Below, piece by piece: positions 8,700-19,540 of a stretch of DNA of 64,000 nucleotides (positions within the stretch are counted from its first letter, which is position 1; every line of letters starts with the position of its first letter). The notes below the pieces were generated by a model, which saw only the letters and a list, made by a program, of their open reading frames with translations, did not search any database and was not told the DNA's origin. The stretch covers positions 22,363,000 through 22,426,999 of the forward strand of contig NW_024040040.1 in NCBI RefSeq assembly GCF_014851395.1. Direction: 5' to 3'. The position numbers and the translations under genes were made by a program. Source of the DNA: Micropterus salmoides (lineage: Eukaryota > Chordata > Actinopteri > Centrarchiformes > Centrarchidae).

Positions 8700-10026
8700 G
8701 GTGGCAGCAGGTGACCCGCAGCCACAGATCCAGACTCTACTCTTAAATGTGGAGATGGTGTCTGCCTCCTGAACCCAAACTGGAACCTGGTTCCACAGGA
8801 GAGGAGCTTGATAGCTGAACGCTCTGGCTCCTAGTCTGCTTTTGGAGACTCTAGGAACCACAAGTAACCCTGCATTCTGGGAGCGTAGTGCTCTGGTGGG
8901 GTAGTAAGGTACTATGAGCTCTTTAAGATAGGATGGTGCCTGACCATTAAGAGCTTTGTAGGTAAGAAGAATGATTTTAAATTCTATTCTGGATTTTACT
9001 GGAAGCCAATGCAGAGAAGCTAAGACAGGAGAAATATGATCTCTTTTCCTGGTTCCTGTCAGAACACGTGCTGCAGCATTCTGGATCAGCTGAAGAGTCT
9101 TAATGGACTTTTTCGAGCAGCCTGATAATAAGGAATTGCAGTAATCCAGCCTAGAAGTAACAAATGCATGGACTAGTTTTTCTGCATCATTTTTAGACAT
9201 GATGTTCCTGATTTTCGCAATATTACATAGGTGAAAAAAGGCGGTCCTTGAAATTTGCTTAATGTGAGACTTAAACGACATGTCCTGATCAAAGATAACT
9301 CCAAGATTCCTCACAGTGGTGCTGGAGGCCAGGGCGATGCCATCAAGGGAAAGTATATCTTTAGATAATGCGTCACGGAGGTGCTTAGGATCCAGAACAA
9401 TAACTTCACTTTTATCTGAGTTTAACATTAGAAAATTACAGGTCATCCAGGTTTTAACATCCTGAAGGCACATTTGAAGTTTAGCTAACTGATGAGTTTC
9501 ATCTGGTTTGATCGATAGATATATATAAGTATCATCTGCATAACAATGAAAGCTTATGGAATATTTCATGATAATATTGCCTAAAGGAAGCATATATAAA
9601 GTGAAGAGGATTGGTCCGAGGACAGATCCTTGAGGAACTCCATGACTAACTTTGGCATGCATGGAGGACTCATCGTTAACATGTCCAAATTGAAATCGAT
9701 CTGATAAATAGGACTTAAACCAGCTTAGAGCGGTTCCTTTAATGCCAATGGAATGTTCCAGTCTCTGCAATAGGATCTGATGGTCAATGGTATCAAATGC
9801 AGCATTAAGATCTAATAAAACCAGTACAGAGACAAGTCATTTGTCTGATGTAATAAGGAGGTCGTAATTTTCACCAGTGCTGTCTCTGTGCAATGATGAG
9901 CTCTAAATCCTGACTGAAAATCCTCAAATAAACTATTGCTCTGTAGAAAGTCACACAGCTGTTTAGCAACTACTTTCTCCAGAACCTTAGAGAGAAATGG
10001 AAGGTTAGATATAGGTCTATAGTTGG
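8700..10026 (-). pseudogene. L2 ORF2: reverse transcriptase region
   Basis: The open part (start 9770) carries RT motifs in order: the SWFKSYLSDRFQ block, SHGVPQGSVLGPILFTLYM, the catalytic box CYADDTYIYL (YADD), the LNSDKSEVIVL block and the thumb-like LDYCNSLLSGC and ASLHWLPVKSRIEFKI segments typical of CR1/L2. Between 9,770 and 10,026 the continuation of the protein is broken by at least one frameshift and several stops, so the enzyme cannot be made intact. The frame also stays open past the domain into 3' UTR sequence. Confidence 0.85.
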
Positions 10027-11077
10027 CTAAAACATCCGGATCAAGTTTGGGCTTTTCAGAAGAGGTTTAATTACAGCTACTTTAAAGTACTGTGGTACAT
10101 AGCCTGTTGATAAAGATAGATTGATCATATCTAGTATAGAAGTGCTGACTAAGGGTAAAACATCTTTAAGCAACCTAGTCGGGATGGGGTCTAAGAGGCA
10201 GGTTGATGGTTTAGATGAAGAAATTATTGAAGTTAGTTGGTAAAGATTGAGGGAAGCAAAACAGTCTAAACATATATCTGGTTCTACAGCTGTTTCTAAG
10301 GTTCCTGAGTTAAGAGACAAGTTGGTGCCAGTTGAGGGCAGGTCTTGGTGAATTTTGTCTCTAATAGCTAGAATTTTATCATTAAAGAAGCTCATGAAGT
10401 CGTAACTACTGAGAGCTATGGGAATACTTGGCTCAATAGAGCTGTGACTCTCTGTCAGCCTGGCTACAGTGCTGAAAATAAACCTGGGGTTGTTCCTATT
10501 TTCCTCTATTAATGACGAGTAGTACGCTGCTCTGGCATTACGGAGGGCCTTCCTATAAGTTCCTACAAGACTATCTTGCCAAATTAAACGAGAATTTTCC
10601 AGTTTGGTGGAACGCCAATTCCTCTCAAGTTTCCGCAATATTTGCTTTAATTTGCGAGTTTCAGTATTATACCATGGAGCTAACCGTCTTTGTTTTAGTA
10701 TTTTCTTTTTTAGAGGGGCTACAGAGTCGAGTGTCATTCGCAGTGAGCCTGCAGCACTATGAACAAGATGATCGATATGGGAGGGACTGAAATTAGCATA
10801 GGAGTCCTCCGTTACTTTGTGACTTGATAATGAATTTAGAGCTGATGGAATCGCATCCTTAAATTTAGATACAGCACTATCAGACAGACATCTTGTATAG
10901 AAATTTTTACCCAATGGCATGTAGTTCAGCAATACAAACTCAGAAGTTATCAAACAGTGGTCGGACAAAGAGGGATTCTGTGGGAACACCACTAAATGTT
11001 CAATTTCAATACCATACACCAAAACAGCTGTCATTCTCAACGTCCACGTGAATATTAAAATCCCCTACAAAAAAAAC
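10027..11077 (-). pseudogene. L2 ORF2: end of endonuclease and linker
   Basis: On the minus strand it opens with FFVGDFNIHVD (the Asp-x-Asn endonuclease motif) just inside the solo LTR junction, then reaches SLSDHCLI, whose histidine is catalytic in AP-like endonucleases. A linker with RRLAPWYN and ARAAYYSSLIEENRNNPRFIFSTVARL follows, then the start of RT (LDPIPTRLLKDVLP). The frame breaks between the GDFNIHVD and SDHCLI segments and again at 10,027. Confidence 0.8.
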
Positions 11078-11757
11078 TGTTACGGGGTGTGGTGTGTGGA
11101 CAGAGAGGACCCAAATGCTGCACTCAGAGGGAAGGAGGTTTATTGGGGGAAAAAAGGGTGAGAGGGACTGGAGTGGAGGGAGAGGAGGACGTCGGGGAAG
11201 TACTGGCACGGGGAACCAAGGAGACAGGGGGCCAGGGAGCCGGGGAACACGGGCCGAGGAAGCGAGGAGAGGCAGGGGAACAGGGAGGACGCCGAGAGGG
11301 AGGTCCGAAGGGGAGTGGGCCAGTGGATGAGCCCAGCCGAGCGGAGGACGAGGGTGAGTGTACCTGGGAGGGAAACAAACAGAGAGACAAGGTTAGGGGG
11401 AGACAATGACAAGGCACAGGGTAAGTTTGAAAAAACAAGAAACAAGGAAGCCTGAACACAGGAGTGGCACCAGGTATGGAGCAACGACGATCAAGCAAGG
11501 ATGGTGTGGAGAACCGGGGTTGAAATACAGGCTGGGATGAGGTTGATTACTGGCAGGTGTGGCAGGCTGACGAGGTGGATGATGGGTTGCAGGTGCAGGT
11601 AGTTGGCTGGGCTCAGGAGCAGAGGGAGAGAGAGCACACGGGGGAGAAAACACAGAGAGGCGGGCAGAGAACAGGAAACCAAGGGAAAAAACAGAAAAAC
11701 TGATAAAAAGTAGAAAAAACCAGGACACTCACCGTCAGCCGGGCTGCCACCACAACA
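11078..11757 (-). mobile_element. Solo LTR (680 bp), Gypsy-like
   Basis: TGTTACGGGG...CCACAACA with TG...CA ends, flanked by the 5-bp duplication AAAAC at 11073-11077 and 11758-11762. There are no internal genes and no second LTR, so it is a solo LTR left by LTR-LTR recombination. Orientation is minus because CAATAAACC-type and CATTTGGGTCCTC-type text, characteristic of the 3' part of related LTRs, reads on that strand. It includes purine-rich, slippage-prone sequence at 11,160-11,400. Confidence 0.85.
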
Positions 11758-11937
11758 AAAACTTTGTCCGTTTTAAGGACTAAAGTTGACAAAAACTCTG
11801 CAAATTCAGATAAGAATTCAGAGTACGGGCCAGGTGCTCGGTACACTATATCGAAGAGAATTGGTTGCAGTGATTTCCAACTTGGGTGCGAAAGACCAAG
11901 AACAAGGCTTTCAAATGAGTTATAATTTAGTTTAGGT
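11758..11937 (-). pseudogene. L2 endonuclease fragment upstream of the solo LTR
   Basis: Minus-strand translation reads LSHPSWKSLQ then YRAPGPYSEFLSEFAEFLS, the middle of the L2 endonuclease, joining FFVGDFNIHVD across the solo LTR. Its outer 66 bases (11871-11936) are nearly identical to 32270-32337, where another L2 piece starts. Confidence 0.8.
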
Positions 11938-11944
11938 CATTTCA

Positions 11945-12960
11945 CCTCCTTAAAGCCCCCCTCCAGCCAGTTTTAACTGCCGTTTTTGGTTAACGTTCTT
12001 TCTCAAACAGAGAATGGGGGTGTGGTTAATAGCAGGACGTAATACATTACCATGACAACCAAAAACTGACCGGCTGTAGTGTTCACTAACGATATGCTGT
12101 GTTAACATCACTACACAGTAAAGTTTAGTACACTTTACTGTCTGGCAGGAGTAGCTATTACTTACCCATGATAGAAACTACTGTGCGCATATTAGCTCTT
12201 ATCAATCATACGGTCGATGCTCCTGTCACGCACTGCACACGATAACTCCCACTAGGTTTTATGGTGCGCTTACTTTACCGCGGGGATGTGGGTGGTCTAT
12301 TACTCTGTTGAACTGTATGTAAAGACTTCTGATACCATTGCCTCCGCCGATGCATTGGTAAAATGGCCGTCAGTAAAATGCATGTTGCAGACTGTATATA
12401 AGTCGGTGGCAGGTGAAAGTGCGACGCGTTTTCTGTCATCTGTCCTCCAACACCGCACGCACAAATACCATAATGAAAATGAACAGCACACTAAACCAAG
12501 AGGAGGAAACTAAAAAATAAAATGAAGACCCTCTGTTAGCTAACTTTCTGCAAAAACTATGCTAGCTAACTACACCTGGCTAACTACAACTTAGTTAACT
12601 TAGCTAACTACAGATTTTTAATGAGACATGACAGTGCACCTGCTCAAACTTGGAGAATGACGTATGACATGGAATTACTATAATCATACGTCACCACCCC
12701 GTTTTAACAACTAAGCAATTTTTGCAACTTTGAGCACAAAAATAAGCTATTAAAAAAGCTATATAAAATATTTGCCGAACTATGTGGTTAATCAACATTG
12801 TAAGGAAATATGAAATATCATAGAAATGTCAAAATACACTGGAGGGGGGCTTTAAAGAGGAGACTGAAGGGAGAAACCCCCCGAAACAAACAAGAACTGA
12901 AAGAAGCTGCGGTAAAAGCCTGGAATAGCATCACAAATGAAGAATGCATTACAAAAAGCT
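11945..12960 (+). pseudogene. Tc1-like transposon, second part, with MITE inserted
   Basis: Bases 11945-11953 and 12856-12960 rejoin as CACCTCC-TTAA-AGAGGAGACTGAAGGG, continuing the C-terminal transposase coding sequence broken at 8339 (KEAAVKAWNSITNEEC-like text follows). The right inverted repeat cannot be found; the next repeat starts at 13,017. The intervening 11954-12851 is a separate element. Confidence 0.75.
11954..12851. mobile_element. TTAA-flanked MITE, piggyBac-like
   Basis: An 898-bp element bounded by TTAA on both sides (11950-11953 and 12852-12855), with 13-bp perfect terminal inverted repeats AGCCCCCCTCCAG / CTGGAGGGGGGCT. TTAA duplication is the signature of piggyBac transposition. 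No transposase frame is present. Removing it restores continuous Tc1 coding text, which confirms both boundaries. Confidence 0.8.
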
Positions 12961-13016
12961 AATCACATTTAGCTGATATGTTTCATAAATCAAATAATCA
13001 ATAAATGCAATAATAA

Positions 13017-15447
13017 CTAGAACTGCAAGCAGTTGTAAGCGGGGTCCAAGCCGCCCCCCCTGACCCATGGGTGCACGAGTTGGCGCGGGTGCCCCGCGGT
13101 CGTGCCGCATAAGGACTTCAAGTTTGGTGTAGATCCGCCATTCCAAACCTAGGTAAAATGTGGCATGGTTGGAAATCCTATTCATTTCAATGAGATTTTC
13201 CACAGCCTTTCAGCTTCGATTATAGCGCCACCTAAAATCCGAATTGAATCAAATATTTCAGGTGTCATCAGAGGCCCATAAGGCAGAATTGACCCAAATT
13301 TGGTGTCAATTGCATTTGCGGTTATGGAGATATGAAATGCATGTAAGTCAATTTGATTTATTTCAATAGCGCCAACTAGGGGCTAACTGTACGAAATTTC
13401 GCACAGCCCCTCAGGGGGGCATGCCACATAAGGTCCTCAAGTTTTGTGTTGATTGGCCTTTCCAAGCCAGAGATATAATATACTTCATGTTTTTAGTGTT
13501 TTCGCAAATATTTGTTAGCTTGCAATTGGAACATTTTTTGTCGGATCAAAATTCCCTCTACAAACTTTGTTCGGCTCGGTCCAGAGATGGTCCGTGCCAA
13601 GTTTCGTGTCGATCGGACTTGCGGCTTCGGAGGAGTTAATTAAAATAGGTTTTCCAGTTTTCGCGATTTAGCGAAATGAAAACGTCATCACACAGAGGCA
13701 TGTCCTATACCATCGCAATCGGCAGCATCCCCCAAACACGTAGACATAAGGTTTATGAATGTGTGATGTAGTGGGCCGTAGTTATGAGGCAAAATGTCCT
13801 TTGGTTGAAAATCCCATTGAAATGAATGGGGTATTTGAGCTTCCATTATAGCGCCACCTTTTGGCCGAATTGCACTAAATTTTTCAGGTGTCATCAGGGC
13901 CCCATGTGGAACAATTGACCCAAATTTGGTGTCAATCGGACTTGTGGTTATGGAGATATAAAATGCATGTAAGTCAATAGGATTTTTTTTAGGTCTTTAA
14001 TGTGCTATAGCAGCGCCACCTATAGGTATATTTGGGTCAACGTTGGTGCATGTACTAAGGGTACCATGCTGAAGAATTCGACACTGGTTTCATGTCAGTG
14101 TGAGTTGTGGTTATAGAGGAACAATTTTCGTGGATTAAATAGCGCCACCTAGGGGCGAGTTGTACCAAATTTTGCACAGGCCCTCAGGGAGGCGTCCCAC
14201 ATTAACGCTCTAAATTTGGTGTCTATCGGACATTCCAAAGCGAATATATGACATAATTTCCTGTTAGTAGCGTTTTTCACAAACGTTGGCGAGCATATAA
14301 TTGCCACATTTTTTGACGGATCAAAATTTCCTCTGCAAACTTTCATCAGCTTGGTCCAGAGATTATCCGTGCCAAGGTTGGTGTCGATCGGACTTGCGGC
14401 TTTGGAGGAGTTAATTAAAATATTTCTTTCAGTTTTTGCGACGTAGCGAAAAAAAAGTCTAGGTGGAAATGGGCGTGGCCTATACCACGAGATTCAGCTC
14501 GAACCATCAAACGATTGGATTTAAGGTTTTTGATATCCGCCTTCGTAGGCGGGAGTTCCAAGCTCAAACATGTTGACCTTGCTTATAGCGCCCCCTAGAG
14601 GTAGAAGTGTGCAGATTCTTGCGACTGAGTTACGTGCAGTGGTCAAATTTGGTGTCAATCGGACTTGTGGTTATGGAGATATAAAATGCATGTAAGTCAA
14701 TGGGATTTTTTTTAGGTTTTTAATGTGCTATAGCAGCGCCACCTATAGGTATATTTGGGTCAACGTTGGTGCATGTACTAAGGGTACCATGCTGAAGAAT
14801 TCGACACTGGTTTCATGTCAGTGTGAGTTGTGGTTATAGAGGAACAATTTTCATGGATTAAATAGCGCCACCTAGGGGCGAGTTGCACCAAATTTTGCAC
14901 AGGCCCTCAGGGAGGGGTCCCACATTAACACTCCAAATTTGGTGTCTATCGGACATTCCAAAGCAAATATATGACATTTCCTGTTAGTAGCGTTTTTCAC
15001 AAACGTAGGCGAGCATATAATTGCCCCATTTTTTGACGGATCAAAATTTCCTCTGCAAACTTTCATCAGCTTGGTCCAGAGATTATCCGTGCCAAGGTTG
15101 GTGTCGATCGGACTTGCGGCTTTGGAGGAGTTAATTAAAATACTTTTTTCAGTTTTTGCGATGTAGCGAAAAAAAGTCTAGGTGGAAATGGGCATGGCCT
15201 ATACCACGAGATTCAGCTCGATCCATCGAATGATTGGATTTAAGGTTTTTGATATCCTCCTTCGTAGGCGGGAGTTCCAAGCTCAAACATGTTGACCTTG
15301 CTTATAGCGCCCCCTAGAGGTAGAAGTGTGCGGATTTTTGCGACTGAGTTACGTGCAGTGAACTTGACCTACCCTAGGAGTTTCGTGTCCCTAGCACTTA
15401 CCGACTAGGCCGCAGTATGAGTTTTATGCATGGAAGAAAAATAATAA
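13017..15447. repeat. Dispersed element with 723-bp internal tandem repeat
   Basis: Starts with the hairpin AACTGCAAGCAGTT (13021-13034) and ends just before the A element at 15,448. It consists of short phrases (CAAATTTGGTGTCAATCGGA, TAGCGCCACCTA, TCGGACTTGCGGCTT) that recur. From about 13,900 to 15,340 a unit of 723-725 bp is present almost twice; for example TATAGCAGCGCCACCTATAG at about 14,001 and 14,728. No coding capacity. The same family reappears at 63,739 to the window edge. Its start hairpin and motif style resemble element A, so the two are probably distant relatives. I cannot assign a class. Confidence 0.75.
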
Positions 15448-15448
15448 T

Positions 15449-16910
15449 TAAAGCTGCAAGCAGCGTTGGGCGGGCCCTCACACTTGTAGCGCGTCCGGGT
15501 GTGAGCCGGCTGAGTTGTATTTTCTGGAGCTCTACCGGTGCGGCTGTAAATTTGCTACGCGGTTCCGACGCCGCATGAAGGTGTTATATGTCACTTCCTG
15601 TGTCCCCTATGTGGAGCTAAATAGCACTTGCCGCAAATCGGTATTGGTGTGTAGATGTCTGCGGGGTGGGAGAGTTATCAAGCACGTAAAGTTTGGTTCA
15701 GATGTGAGCATGTACACTGAAGTTACAACAACTTCCTGTGTCATGGCGAAGAGTTGATCTTTGACGCCACTTTTTGTTACGTCTGGACATGATACACGTA
15801 CCACAGAAAATTCGTACATGTAGGTCAAACGTGCGGCGGAGGCTGCTTCGTTAAAAGACACTTCCTGTTGCCAGCAGGTGGCGCTATGACTGTGGGTGAA
15901 TGTCGGCATATACATGTGTTCAGGGCTGGACTCTCATCCTACATGTACAGTTTGGTGCAGATGTGAGCATGTACACTGAAGTTACAACAACTTCCTGTTT
16001 CATAGCGAAGAGTTGATCTTTGACGGCACGCCACGGACACGCCCATTGACGAAAACTCACAGATAGCACAACTTTTCATCTTCAATGCCTTTAGAAGGCA
16101 CAACAGAAATTTGAAGTCGGTCGGACTAAATCCCTAGGAGGAGTTCGTTAAAGTATGGAATGTGTAAATCATCCAAAAATTGCCGTAAAATTCAAAATGG
16201 CCGACTTCCTGTTGGGTTTAGGGCATCGCTCCAAGAGGCTTTTTGGTACGTCTAGATATAATACACGTGCCACAGAAATTTCATACACGTAGGTGAAACG
16301 TGCGGCGGGGGCTGGTTCGTTAAAGGTCACTTCCTGTTGCCAGCAGGTGGCGCTATGACTGTGGGTGAATGTCGGCATGTACATGTGTTCAGGGCGGGAC
16401 TCTCATCCTACATGTACACTTTGGTGCAGATGTGAGCATGTACACTGAAGTTACAACAACTTCCTGTGTCATGGCGAATCATCGACGCCACGGACACGCC
16501 CACGTTTGTTAAAGTATGGAATGTGTAAATCATCCAAAAATGACCATAAAATTTTAAATGGCCGACTTCCTGTTGACTTTAGGGTATGGGTTCTTGAGGC
16601 TTTTTTGTGCGTCTTGATATGATACATGTCCCCAGAAAATTTCGTAGATGTAGGTTGAACGTGAACGAGGGGCTAATTTTTTCCAATTTTCTAGGTGGCG
16701 CTAGCGAGTCATTTTGCAACGCCCATGTGCGAAACTTGTAGAATACGAAATTTTTCACCGGTTCTGACATGTTTGCAAATTTTGGTGAGTTTTCGAGTAT
16801 GTTTAGGCCATGTCAGTTGGGCCTACTTTGCAGAAAAAAGAAATAAAAAAAAAATAAAAAAATCCGAGCAAATTCAATAGGGACCTCACACGGTTGTGCT
16901 CGGGCCCTAA
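15449..16910 (-). mobile_element. Element A, compact copy
   Basis: Left end AATTAAA then hairpin GCTGCAAGCAGC (15453-15464) and GGGCCC (15472-15477). Right end: hairpin-forming CACGGTTGTGC, then GGGCCCTAA (16902-16910). Between lie the common terminal segment, two reversed 469-type units each with CCAGCAGGTGGCGC, a TTCTAGGTGGCGCTAGCGAG segment and an A-rich stretch. No protein domain on either strand. It is the shortest copy with both ends, about 1.46 kb, and serves as reference for the larger copies. Confidence 0.75.
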
Positions 16911-17034
16911 ATATATATATATATAATCTGAGCAAATTCAATAGGGACCTCGCACGGTCGTGCTCAGGCCCTAAATATATAAATAATCTTAGCAAATTCA
17001 ATAGGGACCTCGCACGGTCGTGCTCGGGCCCTAA
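16911..17034 (-). repeat. Two extra tandem copies of the element A terminal module
   Basis: After the A copy ends at 16910, its last ~50 bases (AGCAAATTCAATAGGGACCT through CGGGCCCTAA) are repeated with ends at 16974 and 17034, separated by AT-rich spacers. Only the terminus is repeated. Confidence 0.9.
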
Positions 17035-17261
17035 AAATAAATAAGGTAAATAAATACAAAGGAAGAATAAAACAGACAAAAATATTAAAACACACACATA
17101 AATAAATACATTTAAAAAATTAGTAATAAATAAAGTTGAAGATTATAACGGAGAATAAATAAATAAGGTAATTATAACAAAGGTGAATAAGTAAAGGCAC
17201 TAATTAAAATACAAACATTTATTTCTCCTTGTATAATTTAATTAATATCTACATTTATTTA
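17035..17261 (-). repeat. Fragment of module B (AT-rich part)
   Basis: Reverse complement of roughly 19,645-19,850, including AAATAAATACAAAGGAAGAA and the ACACACATAAATAAATACAT run. It separates two A elements that point away from each other. Confidence 0.7.
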
Positions 17262-17570
17262 TTAGGGCCCGAGCACGACCGTGCGAGGTCCCTATTGAAT
17301 TTGCTAAGATTATATATATATGTATATTTGCTCAGATTATTATTAGGGCCCGAGCACGACCGTGCGAGGTCCCTATTGAATTTGCTCGGATTATTAGGGC
17401 CCGAGCACGACCGTGTGAGGTCCCTATTGAATTTGCTCGGATTATATATATATTTAGGGCCCGAGCACGACCGTGTGAGGTCCCTATTGAATTTGCTCGG
17501 ATTGTATATATATATATTTAGGGCCCGAGCACGACCGTGCGAGGTCCCTATTGAATTTGCTCGGATATTT
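17262..17570 (+). repeat. Five tandem element A terminal modules
   Basis: TTAGGGCCCGAGCACGACCG starts at 17262, 17343, 17394, 17454 and 17518. Each module carries a GCACG-AC-CGTGC-type hairpin and GGTCCCTATTGAATTTGCTC, then an AT spacer. The last module leads into a complete A body. Confidence 0.9.
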
Positions 17571-19540
17571 TTTTTTTTTTTTTTTTTTTTTTTCTGCAAA
17601 GTAGGCCCAAATGACATGGCCTAAACATACTCGAAAACTCACCAAAATTTGCAAACATGTCAGAACCGGTGAAAAATTTCGTATTCTACAAGTTTCGCAC
17701 ATGGGCGTGGCAAAATGACTCGCTAGCGCCACCTAGAAAATTGGAAAAGATTAGCCCCTCGTTCACGTTCAACCTACATGTACGCAATTTTCTGGGGACA
17801 TGTATCGTATCAAGACGCACAAAAAAGCCTCAAGAACCCATAGCCTAAAGTCAACAGGAAGTCGGCCATTTTGAATTTTATGGCCATTTTTGGATGATTT
17901 ACACACTTCGTACTTTAACGAACTCCTCCTAGGGATTTAGTCGGATCGACGTCAAATTTCTGCTGTGCCTTCTAAAGGCATTGACGATGAAAAGTTGTGC
18001 TATTTGCGCGTTTTCGTCAATGGGCGTGTCCGTGGCGTCGATGATTCGCAATGAAACAGGAAGTTGTTGTAACTTCAGTGTACATGCTCACATCTGGACC
18101 AAACTGTACATGTAGGATGAGAGTCCCGCCCTGAACACATGTACATGCCGACATTCACCCACAGTCATAGCGCCACCTGCTGGCAACAGAAAGTGACCTT
18201 TAACGAAGCAGCCCCCGCCGCACGTTTCACCTACGTGCACGAATTTTCTGTGGTACGTGTATCATGTCCAGACGCACAAAAAAGCCTCTTGGAGCCATAG
18301 CCTAAAATCAACAGGAAGTCGGCCATTTTGAATTTTACGTCAAATTTTGGATGATTTACACACTTCGTACTTTAACGAACTCCTCCTAGGGATTTAGTCC
18401 GACCGACCTCAAATTTGTGCTGTGCCTTCTAAAGGCATTGAAGATGAAAAGTTGTGCTATTTGCAAGTTTTCGTCAATGGGCGTGTCCGTGGCGTGGCGT
18501 CAAAGATCAGCTCTTCGCCATGACACGGAAGTTGTCGTAACTTCAGTGTACATGCTCACATCTGGACCAAACTGTACATGTAGGATGAGAGTCCCGCCCT
18601 GAACACATGTACATGCTGACATTCACAGACAGTCATAGCGCCACCTGCTGGCAACAGGAAGTGACTTTTAACGAAGCAGCCCCCGCCGCACGTTTTACCT
18701 ACGTGCACGAATTTTCTGTGGTACGTGTATCTTGTCCAGACGCACAAAAAAGCCTCTTGGAGCGATGCCCTAAAATCAACAGGAAGTCGGCCATTTTGAA
18801 TTTTACGTCAAATTTTGGATGATTTACACACTTCGTACTTTAACGAACTCCTCCTAGGGATTTAGTCCGACCGACCTCAAATTTGTGCTGTGCCTTCTAA
18901 AGGCATTGAAGATGAAAAGTTGTGCTATTTGCAAGTTTTCGTCAATGGGCGTGTCCGTGGCGTGGCGTCAAAGATCAGCTCTTCGCCATGACACGGAAGT
19001 TGTCGTAACTTCAGTGTACATGCTCACATCTGGACCAAACTGTACATGTAGGATGAGAGTCCCGCCCTGAACACATGTACATGCTGACATTCACAGACAG
19101 TCATAGCGCCACCTGCTGGCAACAGGAAGTGACTTTTAACGAAGCAGCCCCCGCCGCACGTTTTACCTACGTGCACGAATTTTCTGTGGTACGTGTATCT
19201 TGTCCAGACGCACAAAAAAGCCTCTTGGAGCGATGCCCTAAAATCAACAGGAAGTCGGCCATTTTGAATTTTACGTCAAATTTTGGATGATTTACACACT
19301 TCGTACTTTAACGAACTCCTCCTAGGGATTTAGTCCGACCGACTTCAAATTTGTGCTGTGCCTTCTAAAGGCATTGAAGATGAAAAGTTGTGCTATTTGC
19401 GAGTTTTCGTCAATGGGTGTGTCCGTGGCGTGGCGTCAGAGATCAAGTCTTCGCCATGACACAGGAAGTTGTTGTAACTTCAGTGTACATGCTCACATCT
19501 GAACCAAACTTTACGTGCTTGATAACTCTCCCACCCCGCT
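17571..19540 (+). mobile_element. Element A body with about three 469-bp units
   Basis: A T-run, then TCTGCAAAGTAGGC and the A-left segment (GCTAGCGCCACCTAGAAAAT near 17,722), followed by 469-type units to about 19,500. Two consecutive units (around 18,400-19,330, spacing 468) look identical by eye. Exact GCGCCACCTGCTGG occurs at 18170-18183 and again near 18,638 and 19,107. Short frames on both strands are by-products of the repeat. Confidence 0.85.
18170..18183 (-). promoter_or_regulatory. CTCF-core-like motif (representative of the array)
   Basis: On the minus strand this is CCAGCAGGTGGCGC, agreeing at all 14 positions with the published vertebrate CTCF core CCASYAGRKGGCRS. The same string recurs in every complete 469-type unit at 18.1-32.0 kb (25 exact copies, same orientation). 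Two more exact copies lie at about 51,866 and 52,330, and two are reversed at about 15,879 and 16,341. Binding is not shown by sequence alone. Confidence 0.6.

Larger units (their letters stand above)
8340..11937 (-). mobile_element. L2-type LINE, 5'-truncated
   Basis: Flanked by a 7-bp duplication CATTTCA (8333-8339 and 11938-11944) inside the Tc1 copy. The 3' end is the ATTCAATTCAATTTTATTTA tail typical of fish L2. Going upstream on the minus strand come the 3' UTR, reverse transcriptase, linker and the end of the endonuclease, where the copy is truncated. A solo LTR (11078-11757) splits the endonuclease coding part. The target duplication and tail-first insertion fit target-primed reverse transcription. 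Confidence 0.9.

Noticed and set aside
15449..16910. Firm Helitron assignment of element A
   Set aside because: One end has a hairpin followed by CTAA, but the other does not start with TC and no Rep/helicase relative is in the window.
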